A stretch of 64,000 bases of DNA from Streptomyces sp. NBC_00457 (lineage in GTDB: Bacteria; Actinomycetota; Actinomycetes; Streptomycetales; Streptomycetaceae), in contig NZ_CP107905.1 in NCBI RefSeq assembly GCF_036014015.1, positions 7,068,001 through 7,132,000 of the forward strand, written 5' to 3'. This document shows, one piece after another, positions 8,312 to 14,044 of this stretch (the stretch's first letter is position 1; the number at the start of each line of letters is the position of its first letter). Below the pieces are notes generated by a model. That model was given only the letters and a program-made list of their open reading frames with translations. It did no database searches and had not been told where the DNA came from. Both the position numbers and the translations under genes were made by a program.

Positions 8312-9449
8312 ATGACCGTACGGATGACCCTGGCGGCGGCGACGGCAGTCGCGCTGTCGGCCGTGGCACTCGCGGGACCCGCCGTGGCCGCCGACAAGGG
8401 CAGCCATCACGACGCCACCCGCAAGGCGATCGAGGCCGCCGTCGACGCCGGTGTCCCCGGTGTCACGGCGACCGCGAAGGACGGCCGCGGCAGCTGGTCC
8501 ACGACGGCCGGCGTCGGCAACATCAAGACGGACCAGCCGCGTTCGGAGCACGACCGCTACCGCGTCGGCAGCATCACCAAGACCTTCGTGGCCACGGTGC
8601 TTCCAACTGGAGGCCGAGGGCAGGCTGTCCCTGGACGACAGAGTGGAGCAGTGGCTGCCGGGCGTGGTCGAGGGCAACGGCCACGACGGCGCGCGGATCA
8701 CCCTCCGGCAGCTCCTCAACCACACCAGCGGCAATTACAGCTACACCTCGGACGACGACTTCATCCGCAAGTACTTCCTCGCGGACGGCTTCTTCAAGCA
8801 CCGCTACGACACCCTGACGCCCCGGCAGCTGGTGTCGATCGCTGTACGGCACAAGCCGGAGTTCGCGCCCGGCACCTCCTACAGCTACTCGAACACCAAC
8901 TACATCGTCGCGGGCATGGTGATCGAGAAGGCCACGGGACACTCGTACGGCGACGAGGTGCGCCGGCGCATCATCGAGCCCCTGCGTCTCACCGCCACCT
9001 CCGTCCCCGGCACCCGGGCCACGGTCCCGCAGCCCAGCAGCCGTGCCTACTCCAAGCTGGCGGAGGACGCGACGGGACCGACGTACGACGTGACGGTGCT
9101 GAACCCCTCCGGAGCCGGGGCCGCGGGCGGGATGATCTCCGGCTCGGCGGACCTGAACCGCTTCTACCGCGCCCTGATGCAGGGCAGGCTGCTCCCGGCC
9201 GAGCAGCTGAAGGAGATGAAGACCACGGTGACGGACCCCGACACGAACGACATCCGCTACGGCCTCGGCCTGATGGACGTCGAGCTCAGCTGCGGCGTCC
9301 ACGTCTGGGGCCACGAAGGCGGCATCCACGGCTCCTCCTCGGTGGCCGTCACGACCGCCGACGGCCGCCACTCCCTCGCCTTCAACTTCAACGGGGACTG
9401 GACCGGGGACGCGGCCGCGGTGCTCGAGGGGGAGTACTGCGCCAAGTGA
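8312..9449 (+). pseudogene. Secreted serine hydrolase (class C beta-lactamase/DD-peptidase fold), frameshifted
   Basis: The first frame begins at ATG 8312 (GGGGGA 4 nt upstream). It encodes a signal peptide ending near AGPAVAADKG and continues through the active-site SxxK motif GSITKTF. Near 8598-8603 the homology moves to another frame, which carries LEAEGRLSLDDRVEQWLPG, LLNHTSG, the YSN motif (SYSNTNYIV) and the HxG-like motif GHEGGIHG to a stop at 9449. Restoring the frame needs removal of one nucleotide or addition of two at gtgcttcc. As written, the product would end as a nonsense-tailed fragment. It may be a true loss of function or a sequencing error; both halves otherwise look intact and conserved. 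Confidence 0.8.
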
Positions 9450-9474
9450 CGGGGTCGCCGTGGCCTCCTGGCCT

Positions 9475-10401
9475 CTAGACCCACCTCGAACGGAGTTCGT
9501 CGCGCAGGCGCCGGGCGACCTGGCCCATGAGGGCGTCGGCGCCCGGCTGCCGGCCGGCGGCGACCTGTGACTCGGTCAGGGCGGCTATCGCGTAGGTCTG
9601 GCCGTCGGCATGCTCGACGACGCCGACCTCGTGGCGCAGATTGAGCAGCGTGCCGGTCTTGGAGGACCAGGTGGAGGCGTCGGACTCGAAGTCCGGGGCG
9701 AGGCGGTTGCGCAGGAGGTTGTTGGCCAGGAAGCCGCGTACCTGTGCGGCGACCTCGGGGTGGATCGCCGGGCGCTCGGCGCCCTCGGTCCACAGGGCCT
9801 GGAGGAGGTCGACGAAGGCCCGTGCCGTTCCGGTGTTCGCGCGCGAGATGTCGAGTTGCGGCACCCGGTGGCCGCGCCCCGGCGTGCCGGCGTCGATCGC
9901 GAGGGCATGCGCGAGGTGGACGTCCGCGGGGTCGAAACGCTCCACCGGGGTGTCCATCAGCTCCCCCATGGTGTGCCGGACGGCGATGCCGCGCAGCCCG
10001 AACTCGTGCAGAACCGCGCCGACTTGGGCAGGAGGCGTGAGGGCGAAGAGGGCGTCGGCGGCGTTGCTGTCGCTGATGCAGGTGCTGAGGTAGAGCAGGT
10101 CCTCCACGGCGATGTGGGCGGCGTGCCGGAACCGGCTCAGGCCGGTCGGACCGGGGGTGGTGACCCGCCCGGGCGCCACCTCGATCACCTGGGCGCCGTC
10201 GAGTTCGCCACGCCGGATGCGCTCCAGCGTCGCCAGGGCGAGCGGGATCTTCACGAGGGACGCGGCCGGCAACTCGGTGTCGGGGTCGATCCCGATCTCG
10301 TCGCCCGTCTCCAGATCCCGGACGAGAAAGGAGCCGTACAGCCCGCCGTCGCGCAGCGCCCGTCGCAGCTCCCCGAGCAGTCTCTCGGTACCGGTGGTCA
10401 T
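9475..10401 (-). CDS. blaB: BlaB-like penicillin-recognising-fold protein (beta-lactamase induction)
   Basis: A 308-residue serine-hydrolase-fold protein without a signal peptide, so probably cytoplasmic. It has class A-like motifs: SxxK in AASLVKIPLAL (near residue 50), SDS in CISDSNAAD in place of SDN, and KTG in WSSKTGTLLNLRHEVG. Its place directly behind a LysR gene that is divergent from a class A beta-lactamase matches the Streptomyces cacaoi blaL-blaA-blaB system, where BlaB is needed for induction and is not itself a beta-lactamase. ATG at 10401 has GGAGG 9 nt upstream and overlaps the preceding mini-ORF stop as ATGA. The alternative is a plain class A-type hydrolase. Confidence 0.72.
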   Translation of the reverse strand: MTTGTERLLGELRRALRDGGLYGSFLVRDLETGDEIGIDPDTELPAASLVKIPLALATLERIRRGELDGAQVIEVAPGRVTTPGPTGLSRFRHAAHIAVEDLLYLSTCISDSNAADALFALTPPAQVGAVLHEFGLRGIAVRHTMGELMDTPVERFDPADVHLAHALAIDAGTPGRGHRVPQLDISRANTGTARAFVDLLQALWTEGAERPAIHPEVAAQVRGFLANNLLRNRLAPDFESDASTWSSKTGTLLNLRHEVGVVEHADGQTYAIAALTESQVAAGRQPGADALMGQVARRLRDELRSRWV

Positions 10402-10556
10402 ACGGCCGCCTCCGCGCTCTCCGTGGCGCCGAGGCACGGGGCGATGCCGGGCGCGTACGCCTGGCGTATGAGCCCGGTGAGGGGCGAGCCGTACAGTCCG
10501 CCGTCGCGCAGCGCCCGTCGCAGCTCCCCGAGCAGTCTCTCGGTACCGGTGGTCAT
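10398..10556 (-). CDS. Chimeric 52-residue ORF, copy 2 (BlaB N-terminus fused to LysR C-terminus)
   Basis: This open frame lies wholly inside the tandem repeat. Residues 1-24 equal the start of BlaB (MTTGTERLLGELRRALRDGG and LYGS). The remaining residues (PLTGLIRQAYAPGIAPCLGA and TESAEAAV) match the C-terminal tail of the LysR protein. It begins with the same GGAGG-type ribosome-binding site as blaB, overlaps the previous mini-ORF as ATGA and ends in ATGA with blaB. If translated it would keep ribosomes coupled from blaA to blaB. Whether the peptide has any role is unknown; it may be only a by-product of the duplication. Confidence 0.5.
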   Translation of the reverse strand: MTTGTERLLGELRRALRDGGLYGSPLTGLIRQAYAPGIAPCLGATESAEAAV

Positions 10557-10711
10557 ACGGCCCCCTCCGCGCTCTCCGTGGCGCCGAGGCACGGGGCGAT
10601 GCCGGGCGCGTACGCCTGGCGTATGAGCCCGGTGAGGAGCGAGCCGTACAGCCCGCCGTCGCGCAGCGCCCGTCGCAGCTCCCCGAGCAGTCTCTCGGTA
10701 CCGGTGGTCAT
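10553..10711 (-). CDS. Chimeric 52-residue ORF, copy 1 (BlaB N-terminus fused to LysR C-terminus)
   Basis: This is the first of the two repeat-born ORFs. Its ATG (10711) overlaps the LysR stop as ATGA, exactly as blaB would have done before the duplication. It differs from copy 2 at two residues (SLLTG instead of SPLTG, and EGAV instead of EAAV at the end). Its stop again overlaps the next ATG. The near-complete conservation between copies at the amino acid level may reflect a recent duplication rather than selection. Confidence 0.5.
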   Translation of the reverse strand: MTTGTERLLGELRRALRDGGLYGSLLTGLIRQAYAPGIAPCLGATESAEGAV

Positions 10712-11622
10712 ACGGCCCCCTCCGCGCTCTCCGTGGCGCCGAGGCACCGGGCGATGGCGGGCGCGCAGGTCTGGCGTATGCGCCCGGCATCGACGTCCGT
10801 CTCGTCCGCCACCGCGAGCGAGAAACCGCGGGCGAAGCCGGGGCCCAGCTCGCCGACGGGCCGCCAGTGGAGGCGGAGTTCGCGGGCCTGCGGGGCCGAG
10901 CACAGCAGGGCGTCGCCGTGGCTGAGCACGTCCGCCGCGGCGGCGGCCACGGCCGGTGCGACGGCCAGCTGGGCCGGGCGCAGCCCCACGGCGTCGCGCA
11001 GCCGGGTGAGCCGGTCCCGGACGTGCGGCACATCGTCCTCCGGCTGGAGCCACACACGCCGGGGCCGCCGGTCGCGGTCGGCCCGGCCGGGGCGCAGGGT
11101 GTCCAGGTAGATCGCCCCGCCGCCGGGCTCGTCCGCGACCGCCAGCCCCAGCGGCACCGTCCAGGCCGCCTCGGCGGGCGCCACCGCGAGAAGCGCCGCG
11201 CGCACCTGCCGGGAGCTCACGAGGTCGGCCCGCTCGGCCGGACCGGCAGGAAACGGGTCGAGGAGGACGCCCTGCTCGTGTGCGTCGGCGATGAGCCGGG
11301 CGAGGGCGCCGGTCGGGCAGACGGCGGGCACGGCGAGCCGCAGCGGCCGCCGGCGGGCCGCCTCCGCCTCGTACTCGAACCGGTCGGCGAGCAGCACGAG
11401 TTGCCTCGCCGTCGGCAGCATGTCCCGGCCGAAGGGCGTCAGCGTCACCGCTCGCGAGGACCGGTCGAGCAGCCGCTCGCCCAGGCGTTGTTCCAGCGCG
11501 GCGACGCGACGGCTCACCACGGACTGGGCCGTACGGGCCGCCGCGGCGCCCACCGTGAAGCTGCCGTGCTCGCTCACACTGACGAACGCCCGGCATGCCG
11601 CGACAAGATCCACGCGCTCCAC
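10708..11622 (-). CDS. blaA: LysR-family beta-lactamase activator (BlaA/AmpR type)
   Basis: A 304-residue LysR-type regulator. The winged helix-turn-helix is at residues about 3-62 (VDLVAACRAFVSVSEHGSFT, then AARTAQSVVSRRVAALEQRLGERL), and the substrate-binding-like domain starts around residue 88 (PLRLAVPAVCPTGALARLI). It is divergent from a class A beta-lactamase and followed by a BlaB-like gene, matching the arrangement that controls S. cacaoi BlaL. GTG at 11622 is taken as the start because the N-terminal helix begins just after it; no ribosome-binding site is seen, so the message may be leaderless. A T-N11-A dyad ends 2 nt upstream. The C-terminus was the source of a triplicated segment. 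Confidence 0.8.
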   Translation of the reverse strand: MERVDLVAACRAFVSVSEHGSFTVGAAAARTAQSVVSRRVAALEQRLGERLLDRSSRAVTLTPFGRDMLPTARQLVLLADRFEYEAEAARRRPLRLAVPAVCPTGALARLIADAHEQGVLLDPFPAGPAERADLVSSRQVRAALLAVAPAEAAWTVPLGLAVADEPGGGAIYLDTLRPGRADRDRRPRRVWLQPEDDVPHVRDRLTRLRDAVGLRPAQLAVAPAVAAAAADVLSHGDALLCSAPQARELRLHWRPVGELGPGFARGFSLAVADETDVDAGRIRQTCAPAIARCLGATESAEGAV

Positions 11623-11623
11623 T

Positions 11624-11638
11624 ATGCCAAAACAGCAT
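11624..11638. promoter_or_regulatory. LysR-type T-N11-A operator candidate in the blaA-bla divergent region
   Basis: ATGC at 11624-11627 and GCAT at 11635-11638 form an inverted repeat with a 7-nt AT-rich centre, and T and A 12 positions apart satisfy the LysR T-N11-A motif. It lies 1 bp from the blaA start codon and about 120 bp upstream of the beta-lactamase start, suited to autoregulation plus divergent activation. Confidence 0.55.
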
Positions 11639-11759
11639 GGAGTCGAACGTCCGCGTCTTGGACCTCGGCCCCCCGCGGGCCGGAGAGTTGGTCGCGGTCC
11701 AGGGGGTTCCCCGGGGCCCACACCGCCCACCTGTCCTTCGACGGCCTGGAGGTTCATCC

Positions 11760-12704
11760 ATGACGTATCCGCTTCGCATCCGCCGAGGCGCCGCCTGGGC
11801 GGCGGCCGGACTGCTCGCCCTCGCCGTGCTTCCGGCATGCGGCCAGGAATCCGCGTCCGGGACCGGCTCGTCCGCCGGTGCGGCGAGATCAGAGTCACCG
11901 GCGGCAGCCACGAAGCAACCCACCGGCCCCGCATTCCGTTCCCTGGAGCGGGAGTTCGACGCACGGCTCGGCGTCTACGCCCTGGACACCGGCACGGGCC
12001 GCTCGGTCGGCTACCGCGCGGACGACCGGTTCGCGTACGCCTCCACGTTCAAGGCGCTGGCGGCAGGCGCGATCCTGCGGAAGTACGGCACGGACGGCAT
12101 CGACAAGGTGGTCACGTACTCCCGCGACGACCTCGTCGAGAACTCGCCCGTCTCCGAGAACTTCGTCGACACCGGCATGACCCTGCGGGGGCTGTGCGCC
12201 GCGACCCTCTGGTACAGCGACAACACGGCCGTCAACCTGCTCCTCGACGAACTCGGCGGTCCCGACGGCCTGGAGAAGGTGCTGGAGGAGTTCGGCGACG
12301 ACGTCACCGAGATGGACCGCTACGAGACGGAGATGAGCGAGGGCACTCCGGGCGACATCCGCGACACCAGCACAGCCCGCGCGATGGCGGGAAGCCTGCG
12401 CGCCTTCCTCCTCGGCGACGCCCTGAAAAGCGACGAACGCCTGCTCCTCAGGCAGTGGATGACCACCAACATGACCGGCCGCACCCTCATCAGGGCCGGC
12501 GTCCCCAAGGCCTGGGACGTCGCCGACAAGAGCGGCACCGCCGGATACGGCGGCCGCAACGACATCGCCGTGGTCTGGCCCGACGACGGCGGCAACCCCA
12601 TCGTCGTGACGGTCCTGTCCACCCGCGGCAAGAAGGACGCCGAGCGAGACGACGCGCTGATCGCCAAGGCGGCCACGGTGGCGGTCGAGGGCCTCGGTCG
12701 CTAG
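11760..12704 (+). CDS. bla: Class A beta-lactamase, lipoprotein
   Basis: A 314-residue secreted beta-lactamase. The N-terminal signal ends in a lipobox-like LPAC with Cys27, so it may be membrane-anchored. Class A motifs are S95-T-F-K98, S153-D-N155, the omega-loop Glu near residue 189 (Ambler 166) and KSG in ADKSGTAGYGG. The omega loop is unusual: the usual E-P-x-L-N is E-T-E-M-S here, so Ambler position 170 is Ser instead of Asn and the conserved Pro167 is Thr. The family hydrolyses penicillins and often cephalosporins; the spectrum cannot be told. The ribosome-binding site is GGAGG, 7 nt before ATG. It is divergent from the LysR gene that likely controls it. Confidence 0.93.
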   Translation: MTYPLRIRRGAAWAAAGLLALAVLPACGQESASGTGSSAGAARSESPAAATKQPTGPAFRSLEREFDARLGVYALDTGTGRSVGYRADDRFAYASTFKALAAGAILRKYGTDGIDKVVTYSRDDLVENSPVSENFVDTGMTLRGLCAATLWYSDNTAVNLLLDELGGPDGLEKVLEEFGDDVTEMDRYETEMSEGTPGDIRDTSTARAMAGSLRAFLLGDALKSDERLLLRQWMTTNMTGRTLIRAGVPKAWDVADKSGTAGYGGRNDIAVVWPDDGGNPIVVTVLSTRGKKDAERDDALIAKAATVAVEGLGR

Positions 12705-12720
12705 GGGCCACATGCGCATG

Positions 12721-12757
12721 AGGAGGGGCCCCGGGCGTCGGGCCCGGTGCCCCTCCT
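12721..12757. terminator. Strong hairpin between convergent genes
   Basis: AGGAGGGGC and CCGGGC pair with GCCCGG and GCCCCTCCT around a GTCG-type loop. It lies 17 nt after the beta-lactamase stop and before the convergent gene ending at 12789, so it can serve both. There is no long U-tract, as is common in Streptomyces. Confidence 0.8.
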
Positions 12758-12788
12758 CTCCCCTCCTGATGCCGGTCCCGGTCCGTCG

Positions 12789-13826
12789 TTACCGGGGCAG
12801 CACCACGACATACGCGGCCGGATCGCGGTCCGCCGACGCCATCAGGGCCGTACGGACGACCGTGGCCTGCTGTTCCATCGAGTCCCGGAGCTTCTTCGGT
12901 GTGATGTGGACGACGGTGATGCCGAGGCGCTCCAGGTGCTCGCGCTTGCGGGCGTATTCGGACCACAGGGCGTCCTCGTCCTGCCGGGGAGCCCGGGTGT
13001 CCAGTTCCACGGCGACCGCCTGCTCGGGCCAGTACGCGTCCAGGCCGCCGAGGTGGGGCCCACCGGGTAGCCGCAGGTCGACGTTCCACACCGGGTCGGG
13101 CAGGCCGAACTCGCGGACCATGCGGTACAGCCGGTCCTCCGCGATCGCGCGGCCCTCGGCCAGCAGGGAGTCCACCGCGTCGACGACGTGCGGTCGGCTC
13201 AGCAGCTTGGCGTTGTTCAACTCCCGGACCACGGAAGCCGGTTCGCAGTGGCCGCCGCGCACGGCTTCGGTGAGGAGGCGGCGTACGGCGCCGGCGTCCG
13301 CGAGGCCGGAGACCGCGTCGGCGAGGGCGCGGGGGACGGGGGCCACGGGCACGCCGGTGACCTGCTGCGGGGTGGGCAGGGCCGCCGTACGGACGATCCG
13401 GGCCGGTCCCGTGGAGCGCAGCCGGCGCAGCCGGGGGACCAGGATGTCGAGCTTCTCCAGGGACAGCAGCGGGGGAGCGGAGGCGAAACCGTGGAGGGCC
13501 AGCGCCGCGAGGCCCGTGATCATGGCCTCCGCGTACACGGGTCGGTGCGGGTCGTCCGCGCCGGGCTGGGCCGGCACGCCGGGGGACGACTCGCGTGCCG
13601 CGTACATCAGGACCGCGTGCAGCCGCTCCTCGCCGGTCGGCGGGCCCGGGTGGAGCAGGAAGACGCCCGGCAGGATCTGCTGCCAGGGGCCGCCGGGCCG
13701 GCACTGGTCGTTCGCGTCGGCCGCGGACACGCCGTGCGAGCGGAGCTGGGCCGCGGTCATGACGCGGCGGTGCACCTCGGAGAGGTGGCGGAGGGGGCGG
13801 GGGGAGAGCGGGGTGTTGTGGTTCAT
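12789..13826 (-). CDS. AbiEi-like winged-helix plus DUF559/Vsr-like nuclease-fold protein
   Basis: A 345-residue protein with two recognisable ends. The N-terminal part (residues about 14-65, EVHRRVMTAAQLRSHGVSAA to LPGVFLLHPG) resembles the winged-helix found in AbiEi-type antitoxins. The C-terminal part (about 240-330: DRLYRMVREFGLPDPVWN, then AYWPEQAVAVELDTRAPRQ and HLERLGITVVHITPKKL) has the order of DUF559/very-short-patch-repair-like PD-(D/E)xK folds, though the expected nuclease residues are only partly evident. Such fusions are common in actinobacteria and mostly unstudied. No toxin gene is adjacent. The start at 13826 is chosen over 13895 because the conserved part begins soon after; neither has a strong ribosome-binding site. 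Confidence 0.65.
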   Translation of the reverse strand: MNHNTPLSPRPLRHLSEVHRRVMTAAQLRSHGVSAADANDQCRPGGPWQQILPGVFLLHPGPPTGEERLHAVLMYAARESSPGVPAQPGADDPHRPVYAEAMITGLAALALHGFASAPPLLSLEKLDILVPRLRRLRSTGPARIVRTAALPTPQQVTGVPVAPVPRALADAVSGLADAGAVRRLLTEAVRGGHCEPASVVRELNNAKLLSRPHVVDAVDSLLAEGRAIAEDRLYRMVREFGLPDPVWNVDLRLPGGPHLGGLDAYWPEQAVAVELDTRAPRQDEDALWSEYARKREHLERLGITVVHITPKKLRDSMEQQATVVRTALMASADRDPAAYVVVLPR

Positions 13827-13940
13827 GACCCGGAGGTTCCCGCGTCCGATCCGCCCTTTAACCGTTGTTACACGTCCGTCGACAAAAGCGGACAACCTGG
13901 CACTAAAGGACGGGTGTTCGGATGCCGAGTAGGCACGGAA

Positions 13941-13973
13941 AACCCCTGGTCCGTTCGGGTTGGACCAGGGGTT
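13941..13973 (-). terminator. Terminator hairpin downstream of pepN
   Basis: AACCCCTGGTCC (13941-13952) pairs perfectly with GGACCAGGGGTT (13962-13973) around a 9-nt loop. It lies about 70 nt past the pepN stop on the minus strand and upstream of the gene starting at 13826. Nothing else stands out in the 13827-14044 gap. Confidence 0.8.
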
Positions 13974-14044
13974 ACGGCTGCTATTGCCTGAATTCCGTAA
14001 CGGTCACGGAGGCCGTGATCGTTGGCCAAGGGTCATCCGGAGCT

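Larger units (their letters stand above)
10331..10795. repeat. 155-bp tandem triplication at the blaA/blaB junction
   Basis: Three head-to-tail copies with an exact 155-bp period start at 10331, 10486 and 10641. Each holds, on the minus strand, the end of the LysR gene, an ATGA stop/start overlap and the first 24 codons of blaB. The two inner copies are almost identical; the LysR-proximal end of the third copy (10740-10795) has diverged. Because 155 is not a multiple of three, each copy shifts frame and the copies make separate small ORFs rather than a longer protein. Confidence 0.95.

Noticed and set aside
10331..10795. CRISPR-like array at the triplicated bla junction
   Set aside because: The units are 155 bp, directly abutting, with no spacers, and contain coding sequence; this is a tandem duplication.
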